From Pseudomonas sp. IAC-BECa141 (lineage in GTDB: Bacteria; Pseudomonadota; Gammaproteobacteria; Pseudomonadales; Pseudomonadaceae), in assembly GCF_020544405.1 (NCBI RefSeq), contig NZ_CP065410.1, positions 1-64,000 of the forward strand: 64,000 nucleotides of DNA, read 5' to 3'. The notes under the pieces are model-generated. The model ran no database searches. It was not told the origin of the DNA and saw only the letters and a list, made by a program, of their open reading frames with translations. Every line of letters begins with the position of its first letter. Positions within the stretch are counted from its first letter, which is position 1. The position numbers and the translations under genes were made by a program. Below are positions 13,953-23,382 of this stretch, piece by piece.

Positions 13953-14840
13953 GTGGAAAAGTTTAAAGGCGCCATGCTGGTTGGCGCTCTGCGGCTGTTT
14001 GCCCTGCTGCCGTGGCGGGCCGTGCAGGCCGTGGGTTCGGCGATCGGCTGGATCATGTGGAAAACCCCCAACCGCTCCCGGGACGTGGTGCGGATCAACC
14101 TGGCCAAATGTTTTCCACAGATGGATCCGGCCGAACGTGAGCGTCTGGTCGGCCAGACCCTGAAAGACATCGGCAAGTCCCTGACCGAAAGCGCCTGCGC
14201 CTGGATCTGGCCGGCCCAGCGCTCCATCGACCTGGTGCGCGAAGTCGAAGGCCTCGACATCCTCAAGGATGCGCTGGCGTCGGGCAAAGGCGTGGTCGGC
14301 ATTACCAGCCACCTGGGCAACTGGGAAGTGCTCAACCACTTCTATTGCAGCCAGTGCAAACCGATCATTTTCTACCGTCCGCCGAAGCTCAAGGCTGTGG
14401 ATGAATTGCTGCGCAAACAGCGCGTGCAACTGGGCAACAAGGTCGCCGCGTCGACCAAGGAAGGCATCCTCAGCGTCATCAAGGAAGTGCGCAAGGGCGG
14501 TCAGGTGGGGATTCCTGCGGACCCGGAGCCGGCCGAATCCGCCGGGATCTTCGTGCCGTTCTTCGCTACCCAGGCCCTGACCAGCAAGTTCGTGCCGAAC
14601 ATGCTTGCCGGTGGCAAGGCTGTCGGGGTGTTCCTGCATGCCCTGCGTCTGCCGGACGGTTCTGGCTACAAGGTGATCCTCGAAGCCGCGCCGCAAGCCA
14701 TGTACAGCACCGACACCGAAACGTCCTGCGCGGCGATGAGCAAGGTGGTCGAGCGTTATGTGGCGGCTTATCCGAGCCAGTACATGTGGAGCATGAAACG
14801 CTTCAAGAAGCGTCCGCCGGGCGAGGCGCGCTGGTACTGA
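13953..14840 (+). CDS. lpxL: Lipid A biosynthesis lauroyl-type acyltransferase (LpxL/HtrB family)
   Basis: This enzyme adds a secondary acyl chain to lipid A at the cytoplasmic face of the inner membrane. The 295-residue product starts with GTG 13953 (MEKFKGAMLVGALRLF) behind AGGAGTGA. It has an N-terminal hydrophobic anchor and the catalytic HLGNWE motif (H120, E125). Later motifs are IIFYRPPK and GIPADPEPA; the usual family pattern at the latter site is DQ rather than DP. Its position after tag matches Pseudomonas gene order. Assignment to LpxL rather than a paralogue rests on synteny. Confidence 0.88.
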   Translation: MEKFKGAMLVGALRLFALLPWRAVQAVGSAIGWIMWKTPNRSRDVVRINLAKCFPQMDPAERERLVGQTLKDIGKSLTESACAWIWPAQRSIDLVREVEGLDILKDALASGKGVVGITSHLGNWEVLNHFYCSQCKPIIFYRPPKLKAVDELLRKQRVQLGNKVAASTKEGILSVIKEVRKGGQVGIPADPEPAESAGIFVPFFATQALTSKFVPNMLAGGKAVGVFLHALRLPDGSGYKVILEAAPQAMYSTDTETSCAAMSKVVERYVAAYPSQYMWSMKRFKKRPPGEARWY

Positions 14841-14855
14841 TCGGCGATGGGAGAT

Positions 14856-14887
14856 TGTGGATAACCTGACCAGGCGGGTTATCCACA
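14856..14887. promoter_or_regulatory. Inverted pair of perfect DnaA boxes between convergent genes
   Basis: TGTGGATAACC (14856-14866) and its exact inverse GGTTATCCACA (14877-14887) are separated by ten bases between lpxL and the convergent TPR gene. Each arm contains a perfect DnaA box. The arrangement could also form an 11-bp hairpin, but there is no T run, so it is not a typical intrinsic terminator. Confidence 0.65.
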
Positions 14888-14891
14888 GCTG

Positions 14892-15205
14892 TCACGGCTT
14901 CTGCCGTTCGAGCTTCTTCAGGAACACCGTCATTTCTTTCTCGGCCTGCTTGTCGCCATGGACCCGGGCCGCCTCCAGCCCTTGTTCCCACGCCTGCCGC
15001 GCTGCCGCGTGATCACCTCGCGCCAGCTGCGCCTTGCCCAACAGTTTCCAGGCCGCCGAGTATTTCGGATCGAAGCCGACGCAACGCTGCAAATGTTCGG
15101 CAGCCTTCGCGTTCTCCCCAGATCCAGATAACCCTTGCCCAGGCCGAAGCGCAGCAGCGAGTTATCCACACCCTTGGCGAGCATTTTCTCCAGCGATTCA
15201 ATCAT
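14892..15205 (-). pseudogene. TPR-repeat protein, disrupted by a one-base deletion
   Basis: The N-terminal part (MIESLEKMLAKGVDNSLLRF…YLDLG, from ATG 15205) and the C-terminal part (LQRCVGFDPKYSAAWKLLGKAQ…FLKKLERQKP, ending 14892) are in different frames. Adding one C to the run at 15116-15119 (one G on the coding strand) joins them into a continuous protein of about 104 residues with two TPR-like helical pairs. Such small TPR proteins are found at this position beside trkA in Pseudomonas. Function is unknown. The lesion resembles that in recF, so a consensus error is possible. A DnaA box lies within (15162-15170). Confidence 0.75.
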
Positions 15206-15223
15206 CGGTTCGGCTCCTGGTGG

Positions 15224-16600
15224 TCAGAAGAAACTCAGGCCCACGTGGAACAGTTTCTCCACATCGCGAATATGTTTTTTATCCACAAGGAACAGAATCA
15301 CATGGTCACCGGCGGCGATGACCGTATCGCCGTGGGCGATGATCACTTCCTCATCACGGATGATCGCGCCGATAGTCGTGCCCGGAGGCAGTGCGATGTT
15401 TTCGATCGCCTTGCCGATGACCTTGCTCGACTTCGAATCGCCATGGGCCACCGCTTCAATGGCCTCTGCCGCGCCCCGGCGCAACGAGTGCACGCTGACG
15501 ATATCGCCGCGCCGCACGTGGGCCAGCAAGGTGCCGATGGTCGCCAGTTGCGGGCTGATGGCGATGTCGATGTCACCGCCCTGGATCAGATCGACGTAGG
15601 CCGGGTTGTTGATGATCGTCATCACCTTCTTCGCGCCCAGACGTTTGGCCAGCAGCGACGACATGATGTTGGCTTCGTCATCGTTGGTCAGCGCGAGGAA
15701 GATGTCCGCGTCGGCGATGTTCTCTTCCAGCAGCAGGTCGCGATCCGACGCGCTGCCCTGCAGCACCACGGTGCTGTCGAGGGTGTCGGAGAGGTAGCGG
15801 CAGCGCGCCGGGTTCATCTCGATGATCTTCACCTGATAGCGACTTTCGATGGCCTCGGCCAGCCGCTCGCCGATCTGCCCGCCGCCGGCAATCACGATGC
15901 GTTTGTAGCTTTCGTCTAGCCGGCGCATTTCGCTCATCACCGCGCGAATGTTCGCACGGGCGGCGATGAAGAAGACTTCGTCGTCCGCCTCGATCACCGT
16001 ATCGCCCTGGGGAAGAATCGGTCGGTCACGACGGAAAATCGCGGCCACTCGGGTTTCCACATTCGGCATGTGCTCGCGCAACTGGCGCAGTTGCTGACCC
16101 ACCAGCGGCCCGCCGTAGTAGGCGCGCACCGCCACCAGTTGCGCCTGGCCTTCAGCGAAATCGATCACCTGCAAGGCGCCGGGGTGCTGGATCAACCGCT
16201 TGATGTAGTTGGTGACCACTTGCTCGGGACTGATCAGCACGTCGACCGGAATCGCCTCGTTCTGGAACAGTTGCTCCTCGCGGGTCAGGTACGACGCTTC
16301 GCGCACCCGGGCAATCTTGGTCGGGGTATGGAACAGGGTGTGGGCAACCTGGCACGCGACCATGTTGGTTTCGTCGCTGTTGGTCACCGCCACCAGCATG
16401 TCGGCGTCGTCGGCACCGGCCTGACGCAGCACGGTCGGCAGCGAGCCACGGCCCTGCACGGTGCGGATGTCGAGTCGATCGCCAAGATCGCGCAGACGGT
16501 CGCCGTCTGTGTCGACCACCGTGATGTCGTTGGCCTCGCTGGCCAGATGTTCAGCCAGCGAACCGCCGACCTGTCCCGCACCGAGGATGATGATTTTCAT
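15224..16600 (-). CDS. trkA: Trk system potassium transporter peripheral protein TrkA
   Basis: TrkA is the cytoplasmic NAD(H)-binding regulatory subunit of the Trk potassium uptake channel. The 458-residue protein has the usual two RCK halves, each with a Rossmann glycine motif: GAGQVG at residues 7-12 and GGGQIG near 238. The TrkA_C domains (for example [19 protein letters not shown]) are present. It starts [19 protein letters not shown] at ATG 16600, 22 bases after rsmB on the same strand. Its last codons overlap a parS-like half palindrome (15237-15252) and a DnaA box (15279-15287). Confidence 0.96.
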   Translation of the reverse strand: MKIIILGAGQVGGSLAEHLASEANDITVVDTDGDRLRDLGDRLDIRTVQGRGSLPTVLRQAGADDADMLVAVTNSDETNMVACQVAHTLFHTPTKIARVREASYLTREEQLFQNEAIPVDVLISPEQVVTNYIKRLIQHPGALQVIDFAEGQAQLVAVRAYYGGPLVGQQLRQLREHMPNVETRVAAIFRRDRPILPQGDTVIEADDEVFFIAARANIRAVMSEMRRLDESYKRIVIAGGGQIGERLAEAIESRYQVKIIEMNPARCRYLSDTLDSTVVLQGSASDRDLLLEENIADADIFLALTNDDEANIMSSLLAKRLGAKKVMTIINNPAYVDLIQGGDIDIAISPQLATIGTLLAHVRRGDIVSVHSLRRGAAEAIEAVAHGDSKSSKVIGKAIENIALPPGTTIGAIIRDEEVIIAHGDTVIAAGDHVILFLVDKKHIRDVEKLFHVGLSFF

Positions 16601-16622
16601 CCAGTCACTCCATTGAATCCGT

Positions 16623-17933
16623 TTAGCCGCGCGCGGCAGCGATCTTGATCAGCTTGGCGTAGTAGAACCCGTCATGCCCGCCCTGCTGGGCCAGCAATTG
16701 GCGACCATGGGGCTGCTTGATCCCGGCGGCGGTGGCCAGATCCAGCTCCCGTGCGCCCGGCGTACGCTCAAGGAAAGCACCGATCACCTCGGTGTTCTCG
16801 GTCGGCAAGGTCGAGCAGGTGGCGTAGAGCAGGATGCCGCCCACTTCGAGGGTTTTCCACATCGCGTCGAGCAACTCGCCTTGCAGTTGTGCGAGGGCGG
16901 CGATGTCGTCGGCCTGACGGGTCAACTTGATGTCCGGATGGCGGCGGATCACGCCGGTGGCCGAGCACGGCGCGTCGAGCAGGATGCGCTGGAACGGTTT
17001 CCCGTCCCACCACGCTGCCGTGTCGCGACCGTCGGCGGCGATCAGTTCGGCGTTCAGACCGAGGCGCTCGAGGTTTTCCTTCACTCGCACCAGCCGTTTG
17101 GCTTCCAGGTCCACTGCCACCACGCCGGTCAGTGCCGGTTCGGCTTCGAGGATGTGGCACGTCTTGCCGCCCGGCGCGCAGCAGGCGTCCAGTACTCGCT
17201 GGCCTGGCGCGAGGTCGAGCAGATCGGCAGCCAGTTGCGCGGCTTCGTCCTGCACGCTGATCCAGCCTTCGGCGAAGCCCGGCAGGCTGCGTACATCAGC
17301 GGCGGCGTCGAGAACGATGCCGTCGCGGCTGAAGGTGCACGGCTGCGCGGCGATAGCTGCTTCAGTCAGCAATCCGAGGTACGTGTCACGGCTGTGATGA
17401 CGGCGGTTGACCCGCAGGATCATCGGCGGATGCGCGTTGTTCGCCTCGCAAATGGCTTCCCATTGTTCAGGCCAGAAGGCCTTCAGGGATTTTTGCAGCC
17501 AGCGCGGATGAGCGGTGCGAACCACCGGATCGCGTTCCAGTTCGGCGAAGATCGCCTCATGTTCGCGCTGGGCATTGCGCAGCACGGCGTTGAGCAGACC
17601 TTTGGCCCACGGCTTTTTCAGCTTGTCGGCGCAACCGACGGTTTCGCCGATGGCGGCGTGCGGCGGGACGCGGGTGTAAAGCAGTTGATAGAGACCGACC
17701 AGCAGCAGCGCCTCGACATCGGCGTCCGCAGTCTTGAACGGTTTCTGCAGCAGTTTTTCCGCCAGCGCCGACAAACGTGGCTGCCAGCGGGCGGTGCCGA
17801 ACGCCAAGTCCTGGGTGAAACCGCGATCGCGTTCTTCGACCTTGTCCAGTTGCGTCGGCAGAGAGCTGTTGAGCGAAGCCTTGCCGCTCAGGACGGCGGC
17901 GAGTGCCTTGGCGGCGGCCAGACGCGGGTTCAT
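16623..17933 (-). CDS. rsmB: 16S rRNA (cytosine967-C5)-methyltransferase
   Basis: RsmB methylates C967 of 16S rRNA with S-adenosylmethionine. The 436-residue protein has an N-terminal NusB-like domain (about 1-140), then the methyltransferase fold with the SAM motif [10 protein letters not shown]. The two catalytic cysteines are in [17 protein letters not shown] and [11 protein letters not shown]. Its ATG overlaps the fmt stop (ATGA at 17930-17933), so it is translationally coupled to fmt. Confidence 0.96.
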   Translation of the reverse strand: MNPRLAAAKALAAVLSGKASLNSSLPTQLDKVEERDRGFTQDLAFGTARWQPRLSALAEKLLQKPFKTADADVEALLLVGLYQLLYTRVPPHAAIGETVGCADKLKKPWAKGLLNAVLRNAQREHEAIFAELERDPVVRTAHPRWLQKSLKAFWPEQWEAICEANNAHPPMILRVNRRHHSRDTYLGLLTEAAIAAQPCTFSRDGIVLDAAADVRSLPGFAEGWISVQDEAAQLAADLLDLAPGQRVLDACCAPGGKTCHILEAEPALTGVVAVDLEAKRLVRVKENLERLGLNAELIAADGRDTAAWWDGKPFQRILLDAPCSATGVIRRHPDIKLTRQADDIAALAQLQGELLDAMWKTLEVGGILLYATCSTLPTENTEVIGAFLERTPGARELDLATAAGIKQPHGRQLLAQQGGHDGFYYAKLIKIAAARG

Positions 17934-18889
17934 GGCGCGTCCACCGTTGCGCCCAGCACGGTGCCGGTGGCGAATTTCTCACGACGGCTGTTGAACAGAT
18001 CGCTGAAGTTCAGCGCCTTGCCGCCGGGCAATTGCAGGCGGGTCAGGCACAGCGCCTGTTCGCCGCACGCGACGAGCAGACCCTCCTTGCTGGCGCCGAG
18101 AATCGTACCCGGTGCGCCTTTGCCTTCGGCCAGTGTCGCCGCCAGCACTTTCAGCGCTTCACCGTTGAGCGTGCTGTGGGTGATCGGCCATGGATTGAAG
18201 GCACGGACCAGACGTTCCAGCTCGACGGCCGGACGGCTCCAGTCGATGCGCGCTTCGTCCTTGTTCAGTTTGTGCGCGTAGGTGGCGAGGTCGTCGTTCT
18301 GCACTTCGCCTTCCAGGGTGCCAGCGGCCAGACCGGCAATCGCCTGCACCACGGCGGGCGGGCCCATTTCGGCGAGGCGATCGTGGAGGCTGCCGCCAGT
18401 GTCTTCGGCGCTGATCGGGGTGACGACCTTGAGCAGCATCGGACCGGTATCGAGGCCGGCTTCCATGCGCATCACGGTCACGCCGCTTTCAGCGTCGCCT
18501 GCTTCGACGGCACGCTGGATCGGCGCCGCACCGCGCCAGCGCGGCAGCAGCGAGGCGTGACTGTTGATGCAACCCAGACGCGGAATATCCAGCACCGCTT
18601 GCGGCAGGATCAGGCCGTAGGCGACCACCACCATCAAATCCGGTTTCAGCGCCGCGAGCTCGGCCTGAGCGTCGGCGTTGCGCAGGGTCGGCGGCTGCAA
18701 CACCTGGATATTGTTTTCCAGGGCGAGCTGTTTGACCGGGCTCGGCATCAGTTTTTGCCCACGACCGGCCGGGCGATCCGGTTGGGTGTAGACCGCAACG
18801 ATCTCGTAAGGGCTGTCCAGCAGGGCCTTGAGGTGTTCGGCGGCGAATTCCGGGGTGCCGGCAAAAACGATGCGCAGTGGCTCAGTCAT
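17930..18889 (-). CDS. fmt: Methionyl-tRNA formyltransferase
   Basis: Fmt formylates initiator Met-tRNA using 10-formyl-tetrahydrofolate. The 319-residue protein starts [20 protein letters not shown] and has the formyltransferase signature [18 protein letters not shown]. The C-terminal tRNA-binding domain is complete. It lies downstream of def on the same strand, but a strong terminator-like hairpin (18905-18934) sits between the two, so fmt-rsmB-trkA may be partly transcribed independently of def. Confidence 0.97.
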   Translation of the reverse strand: MTEPLRIVFAGTPEFAAEHLKALLDSPYEIVAVYTQPDRPAGRGQKLMPSPVKQLALENNIQVLQPPTLRNADAQAELAALKPDLMVVVAYGLILPQAVLDIPRLGCINSHASLLPRWRGAAPIQRAVEAGDAESGVTVMRMEAGLDTGPMLLKVVTPISAEDTGGSLHDRLAEMGPPAVVQAIAGLAAGTLEGEVQNDDLATYAHKLNKDEARIDWSRPAVELERLVRAFNPWPITHSTLNGEALKVLAATLAEGKGAPGTILGASKEGLLVACGEQALCLTRLQLPGGKALNFSDLFNSRREKFATGTVLGATVDAP

Positions 18890-18899
18890 GGGGGAGTCT

Positions 18900-18934
18900 C
18901 ATAAAAAGAAAAAGGCTTGCCGCAGCAAGCCTTT
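18900..18934 (-). terminator. Terminator-like hairpin between def and fmt
   Basis: On the minus strand AAAGGCTTGC and GCAAGCCTTT form a ten-base-pair stem (18911-18934) with a four-base loop, followed by TTTTTCTTTTTAT. It lies just after def and 15 bases before the fmt start, so it may terminate or attenuate def-fmt read-through. Confidence 0.85.
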
Positions 18935-18945
18935 GGAGAGGGGCA

Positions 18946-19452
18946 TCAAGCGTTCTGGCGGTGCTGCTTTTCCAGTTTCTTCTTGATCCGGTCGCGTTTG
19001 AGCGTGGACAGGTAATCGACGAACAACTTGCCGTTGAGGTGGTCGCATTCGTGCTGGATGCACACCGCGAGCAGACCTTCGGCGATCAGTTCGTAAGGCT
19101 TGCCGTCACGGTCCAGAGCCTTGATCCTGACCTTCTGCGGGCGGTCGACGTTTTCGTAGAAACCCGGCACCGAGAGGCAGCCTTCCTGGTATTGCTCCAT
19201 TTCGTCGGTCAGCGATTCGAACTCGGGGTTGATGAACACCCGGGGTTCGGTGCGGTCTTCGGAGAGGTCCATCACGACGATACGTTTGTGCACGTTGACC
19301 TGGGTCGCGGCAAGGCCGATGCCCGGCGCTTCATACATTGTTTCAAACATGTCATCGACCAGCTGACGCACTTCGTCGTCCACTACAGCCACAGGTTTGG
19401 CGATAGTGCGCAGACGCGGGTCCGGAAATTCGAGGATGTTCAAAATGGCCAT
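18946..19452 (-). CDS. def: Peptide deformylase
   Basis: Def removes the N-formyl group from nascent proteins. The 168-residue product begins [21 protein letters not shown]. It has the three family motifs [17 protein letters not shown] (metal ligand C92) and [11 protein letters not shown] (ligands H134 and H138, catalytic E135). The frame continues upstream to 19572 but that extension lacks similarity. It is divergent from the LysM gene with about 170 bases between. Confidence 0.97.
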   Translation of the reverse strand: MAILNILEFPDPRLRTIAKPVAVVDDEVRQLVDDMFETMYEAPGIGLAATQVNVHKRIVVMDLSEDRTEPRVFINPEFESLTDEMEQYQEGCLSVPGFYENVDRPQKVRIKALDRDGKPYELIAEGLLAVCIQHECDHLNGKLFVDYLSTLKRDRIKKKLEKQHRQNA

Positions 19453-19621
19453 AAGCTTGATTGCTGCACGTGTGAGGTAAAGTCGGGCGATGGCCTGGCG
19501 GGTCCGAAGATGCAGGCTACCGTTGTGAAACGTAGCTCCTTGCTTTTCAGCATAGAGCAGGGAGCGAGCCACGGGGGCTCTGGCGTTTCACGCGAACGCA
19601 CATAATAAAGGGATTCACCGC

Positions 19622-20647
19622 ATGAGGAAATCACTACTCGCCCTGCTGTTTCTGGCCTCGGCCGGCGCCGCGCACGGGCAAGTGCAACTCAAGGAAGGTT
19701 TTCCACAGCAATACACGGTGGTTTCGGGGGATACGCTCTGGGACATCTCCGGTAAATATTTGCGCGAACCCTGGCAGTGGCCGCAACTGTGGCAGGCCAA
19801 TCCGCAGATCGAAAACCCCAATCTGATCTATCCCGGCGACACGCTGACGCTCAGCTACGTCAACGGCCAGCCGCGTCTGACCGTCAATCGCGGCGAGTCG
19901 CGCGGCACCATCAAGTTGTCGCCGCGCATCCGCACCAGTCCGGTCGCAGAGGCGATTCCGAGCATTCCGCTCAAATCGATCAACAGCTTTCTGCTGAGCA
20001 ACCGCATCGTCGACAAGGTCGAGGACTTCGACAAGGCGCCGTACATCGTCGCCGGCGATGCCGAACGGGTGCTCAGCGGCACTGGCGACCGGATCTTCGC
20101 CCGTGGCCATTTCGACCCGAGCCAGTCGGTCTACGGCATCTTCCGCCAGGGCAAGGTCTATACCGATCCGCAGAGCAAGGAGTTTCTGGGGATCAACGCC
20201 GACGACATCGGCGGCGGTGAAATCGTTGCCACCGAAGGCGATGTCGCCACCCTCGCTCTGCAACGCACGACCCAGGAAGTACGCCTCGGCGACCGTTTGT
20301 TCAGCGGCGAAGAGCGTTCGATCAACTCGACCTTCATGCCCAGCGCACCCGCCGCCGACATCAACGGCCTGATCATCGATGTGCCGCGCGGCGTCACGCA
20401 GATCGGCGCGATGGACGTGGTGACCCTGAACAAAGGCAAACGCGACGGCCTGGCGGAGGGCAACGTCCTGGTGGTGATGAAAACCGGGGAAACCGTACGT
20501 GACCGCATCACCGGCCAGCCGCTGAAAATCCCCGATGAACGCGCCGGATTGCTGATGGTGTTCCGCACCTACGACAAACTCAGTTACGGCCTCGTGCTGA
20601 ACGCATCGCGCTCGCTGGCGGTGCTGGACAAGGTGCGAAATCCTTAG
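19622..20647 (+). CDS. LysM-domain periplasmic protein
   Basis: This is a probable exported peptidoglycan-binding protein of 341 residues with a signal peptide (MRKSLLALLFLASAGAAHG). A single LysM domain at about residues 30-80 (YTVVSGDTLWDISGKYL…NLIYPGDTL) is followed by a 250-residue conserved region of unknown function. The family is conserved between def and dprA in Pseudomonas. The start ATG follows AAAGGGATTCACCGC. No enzymatic motif is visible, so a role in envelope maintenance is only inferred. Confidence 0.85.
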   Translation: MRKSLLALLFLASAGAAHGQVQLKEGFPQQYTVVSGDTLWDISGKYLREPWQWPQLWQANPQIENPNLIYPGDTLTLSYVNGQPRLTVNRGESRGTIKLSPRIRTSPVAEAIPSIPLKSINSFLLSNRIVDKVEDFDKAPYIVAGDAERVLSGTGDRIFARGHFDPSQSVYGIFRQGKVYTDPQSKEFLGINADDIGGGEIVATEGDVATLALQRTTQEVRLGDRLFSGEERSINSTFMPSAPAADINGLIIDVPRGVTQIGAMDVVTLNKGKRDGLAEGNVLVVMKTGETVRDRITGQPLKIPDERAGLLMVFRTYDKLSYGLVLNASRSLAVLDKVRNP

Positions 20648-20672
20648 CTGGCTTCACAAGTTACCAACAGAG

Positions 20673-20681
20673 TTATCCACA
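20673..20681 (+). promoter_or_regulatory. DnaA box (intergenic)
   Basis: Perfect TTATCCACA in the 79-base gap between the LysM gene and dprA, about 45 bases upstream of the dprA start. Confidence 0.55.
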
Positions 20682-20726
20682 GCTTGTTCCGAAAGGTTCG
20701 GGCCTTATAACGATCAAGGATGATCC

Positions 20727-21827
20727 ATGATGATGCCTGATTCGTCGCCGGTTTCCCCGGCGGAACTGGAAGCGCGCCTGCGCCTGCACCGCTTGCCGGA
20801 AATCGGTCCCAAGCGTTTTACCAAACTGCTCGAAGCTTTCGGCTCGGCCTCGAAGGCGATCAGTGCGCCCGCCAGCGCCTGGCGCTCGTTGGGTTTGCCG
20901 ATGGCTTGCGCCGAGGCCCGACGCTGCCCTGACGTTCGCGACGGTGCCAGTCATGCATTGCGCTGGCTAGAGCGTCCGGATCAACATTTGCTGATGTGGG
21001 ATCACCCGGATTACCCAGCCTTGCTGGCGCAGATTCCCGACCCGCCACCCTTGCTGTTCGTCGCTGGCGACCCCCGGATTCTGGAAAAACCGCAACTGGC
21101 GATGGTCGGCAGTCGCCGCGCTTCCCGTCCGGGCATGGACACTGCCGCTGCATTTTCCCGCAGCCTGGCCGGCGCCGGTTTTGTCATCACCAGTGGCCTG
21201 GCGCTGGGCATTGATGCGGCCGCGCATCAAGCCGCCGTCGACGTCGGCGGGCAAACGGTCGGTGTGCTTGGTACGGGTCTGGAAAACTTTTATCCACAGC
21301 GCAACCGTCGGTTGGCGGACGCGATGATTGCGTCCGGCAGTGCAGTGCTTTCGGAATTTCCTCTGGACGTCGGGCCAACGCCGAGCAACTTCCCCAGACG
21401 CAACCGGATCATCAGCGGTTTGTCCCTCGGCGTGCTGGTGGTCGAGGCCAGTGTCGCCAGCGGTTCTTTAATCACCGCGCGGCTGGCCGCGGAACAGGGG
21501 CGCGAGGTGTACGCCATTCCGGGTTCGATCCACCATCCCGGCGCCCGGGGCTGTCATCAACTGATCCGTGACGGGGCGGTGCTGGTGGAAACCATCGAGC
21601 ACATTCTCGAAGCCTTGCGCGGCTGGCAACATCTGCCGGTATCCACCGCCGCAGCGAATCCGCAGAACCCGTTGCTGCGTCTGTTGCACGCCGCGCCGCA
21701 CACCAGCGAGGGCCTGGCTGACAGCATTGGCTGGGCGCTGCCGAAAGTGCTGGCGGCGCTGACCGAACTGGAGATGGATGGCCGCGCGGTGTGCGAAAAC
21801 GGCCGCTGGTTTGCGCGCGTAAGCTAG
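20727..21827 (+). CDS. dprA: DNA-processing protein DprA
   Basis: DprA binds incoming single-stranded DNA and loads RecA during natural transformation. The 366-residue protein has an N-terminal SAM-like helical region (LRLHRLPEIGPKRFTKLLEAF), the Rossmann core (MVGSRRASRPG…ITSGLALGIDAAAH) and a C-terminal winged-helix domain (TSEGLADSIGWALPKVLAALTELEM). Three consecutive ATG codons occur at the start; the first is used here. Codon use is like that of its neighbours. A DnaA box is embedded at 21290-21298. tsaC follows in the same direction after 54 bases. Confidence 0.95.
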   Translation: MMMPDSSPVSPAELEARLRLHRLPEIGPKRFTKLLEAFGSASKAISAPASAWRSLGLPMACAEARRCPDVRDGASHALRWLERPDQHLLMWDHPDYPALLAQIPDPPPLLFVAGDPRILEKPQLAMVGSRRASRPGMDTAAAFSRSLAGAGFVITSGLALGIDAAAHQAAVDVGGQTVGVLGTGLENFYPQRNRRLADAMIASGSAVLSEFPLDVGPTPSNFPRRNRIISGLSLGVLVVEASVASGSLITARLAAEQGREVYAIPGSIHHPGARGCHQLIRDGAVLVETIEHILEALRGWQHLPVSTAAANPQNPLLRLLHAAPHTSEGLADSIGWALPKVLAALTELEMDGRAVCENGRWFARVS

Positions 21828-21881
21828 GTTTTACATTGAAGATCGGTAAACTGCGCGAAACCTGTTTGCGGAGAGTTTTTC

Positions 21882-22439
21882 ATGGTCAACAGTTGGCGTG
21901 TGCAACAAGCCGCACGAGAGATTCGCGCCGGGGCGGTGATTGCCTATCCAACCGAAGCCGTCTGGGGGCTGGGGTGCGATCCTTGGAATGAAGAAGCGGT
22001 GGATCGTCTGTTGGCGATCAAGAACCGTTCGGTGGACAAGGGCTTGATCCTGGTCGCCGACAACATTCGTCAGTTCGATTTTCTGTTCGAGGATTTCCCC
22101 CAGGACTGGATCGATCGCATGGCCAGCACCTGGCCGGGGCCGAACACCTGGCTGGTGCCGCACCAGAACCTGCTGCCGGAATGGGTGACCGGAGTGCATG
22201 ACACCGTGGCATTGCGAGTCAGCGATCATCCGCAGGTGCGGGATCTGTGCTCGCTGGTGGGGCCGTTGATTTCGACGTCGGCGAATCCGCAGGGGCGGCC
22301 GGCAGCGAAAAGTCGCTTGCGGGTCGAGCAGTATTTCCGTGGTCAGGTCGATCTGGTGCTCGGCGGAGCGCTGGGCGGTCGCAAGAACCCGAGCCTGATT
22401 CGGGATCTGGCCACTGGCAATATCGTGCGCCCGGGCTGA
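21882..22439 (+). CDS. tsaC: L-threonylcarbamoyladenylate synthase (TsaC/YrdC family)
   Basis: This enzyme makes threonylcarbamoyl-AMP from threonine, bicarbonate and ATP, the first step of t6A formation at tRNA position 37. The 185-residue protein ([35 protein letters not shown]) has the conserved YrdC-fold residues, including the [10 protein letters not shown] region and the STSAN motif. It lies after dprA as in other Pseudomonas. qor, the usual next neighbour, is here displaced by an inserted five-gene cluster. Confidence 0.96.
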   Translation: MVNSWRVQQAAREIRAGAVIAYPTEAVWGLGCDPWNEEAVDRLLAIKNRSVDKGLILVADNIRQFDFLFEDFPQDWIDRMASTWPGPNTWLVPHQNLLPEWVTGVHDTVALRVSDHPQVRDLCSLVGPLISTSANPQGRPAAKSRLRVEQYFRGQVDLVLGGALGGRKNPSLIRDLATGNIVRPG

Positions 22440-22462
22440 TATCACCCCTGATTAATTTCGTG

Positions 22463-22494
22463 AGTACTCCTCGGCTTTAATGGCGAGGGGTACT
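22463..22494 (+). repeat. Inverted repeat at the left edge of the inserted cluster
   Basis: AGTACTCCTCG (22463-22473) and CGAGGGGTACT (22484-22494) form an 11-bp stem with one G·U pair and a ten-base loop. It begins 24 bases after the tsaC stop. No T run follows, so it may be a weak terminator, an mRNA end signal or an operator. Downstream DNA (22500-22700) is distinctly AT-rich. Confidence 0.5.
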
Positions 22495-22710
22495 ACGCTT
22501 GCCCGCGATTTTTCCCTCATGTAGCTGTAGTTATAGTCCGGTTTTTTGTTCGATTTTTTCCCTTCTACGTCAGATGAATCCGTAAGTATTCAATTGTTGT
22601 AATTTTTCCGACGTTATTCTCAGAAGCCACACAGTGGCGATTTTTCTAAAACCATTCATTATTTCAATGCGCTCAGAAAACTTCGAAAAGTTAACGGCTG
22701 CGGAGAAGAA
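22495..22710 (+). promoter_or_regulatory. AT-rich leader and presumed promoter of the five-gene cluster
   Basis: About 215 bases with much lower GC than the flanks, containing T runs and a small inverted repeat AACTT-CGAA-AAGTT (22679-22692) just before the ribosome site GGAGAAG of the first gene. No sigma-factor or regulator site could be assigned with confidence. The position makes it the only plausible promoter region for the cluster. Confidence 0.45.
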
Positions 22711-23382
22711 ATGGATATCAGGGATTCGCAATTAACGGATTATTTTCAGGAGATTCAGACGACCTTTAAAAGGCGTCATGAAAATTATCGCATCGTTATT
22801 CTTGAAGCAGGATCGGATACACGAGAGTTTGAACGGTTTGTTTCCCGTCATTTTAGGTTGCGATTGCAACACTACATGCTGACACCCAAAGCCAGATTAC
22901 TTGAAACACGTCTGGCGATTATCTCGCGCAGTACCCACTTTTTGTTGTATCAGCACGACAGGCCCACGGCGGTATTGCGCGTGACCCCCGGGCCGTTCGA
23001 ATGGGCTTCACTGACGCAGCAGCAACTATCCCCTGCCACGACGCTGTCGCGCCATGTCGAGTTCAGCCGCTTGATCAGCCACTCGCAAACGCAGTTCCCC
23101 GTGTCGATCAACGGCCTGCTGGCGGCTGCCACGGAATGGGCGATCAAGCGGGGTTATGAAGGGGTCACCGCGCTCTGCCGATCACCGCAACGGCGATTGT
23201 TCCAGCGTTTCGGCCTGACGCCCATTACCACCGACGCCCTGCGCATCGAACAGCGCCAGCGCGGCGATTACTGGCTGCTCTCGGCTCAATGGCCGCAAAT
23301 CCTCACAGCACTTCAACAGTCTGCCCACCTGCTCGCCAACCCATTGGAGAACCCGGTTGATGAACTCGCCTCTCGGTTTTGA
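22711..23382 (+). CDS. GNAT-fold N-acyltransferase (FeeM/LuxI-like), first gene of a putative biosynthetic operon
   Basis: This 223-residue protein looks like the acyl-ACP-using branch of GNAT enzymes (FeeM N-acyl amino acid synthases, LuxI/OlsB relatives). Features are an N-terminal helix, AVLRV near 87-91, the conserved VEFSRL element (E117, R120) and a C-terminal half WAIKRGYEGVTALCRSPQRRLFQRFGL. The match is by pattern, not by a named family member. The expected role is N-acylation of an amino group with a fatty acyl chain. Its 5' end is richer in AT than the surrounding chromosome. The stop overlaps the start of the next gene by 23 bases. The substrate is unknown. Confidence 0.68.
   Translation: MDIRDSQLTDYFQEIQTTFKRRHENYRIVILEAGSDTREFERFVSRHFRLRLQHYMLTPKARLLETRLAIISRSTHFLLYQHDRPTAVLRVTPGPFEWASLTQQQLSPATTLSRHVEFSRLISHSQTQFPVSINGLLAAATEWAIKRGYEGVTALCRSPQRRLFQRFGLTPITTDALRIEQRQRGDYWLLSAQWPQILTALQQSAHLLANPLENPVDELASRF

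Noticed and set aside
16674..18281. 535-codon plus-strand frame opposite rsmB/fmt
   Set aside because: Antisense shadow; both genes on the minus strand are clear full-length family members.
19581..19596. Possible third parS-like site (CGTTTCACGCGAACGC)
   Set aside because: Several mismatches including the central position; not a credible ParB site.
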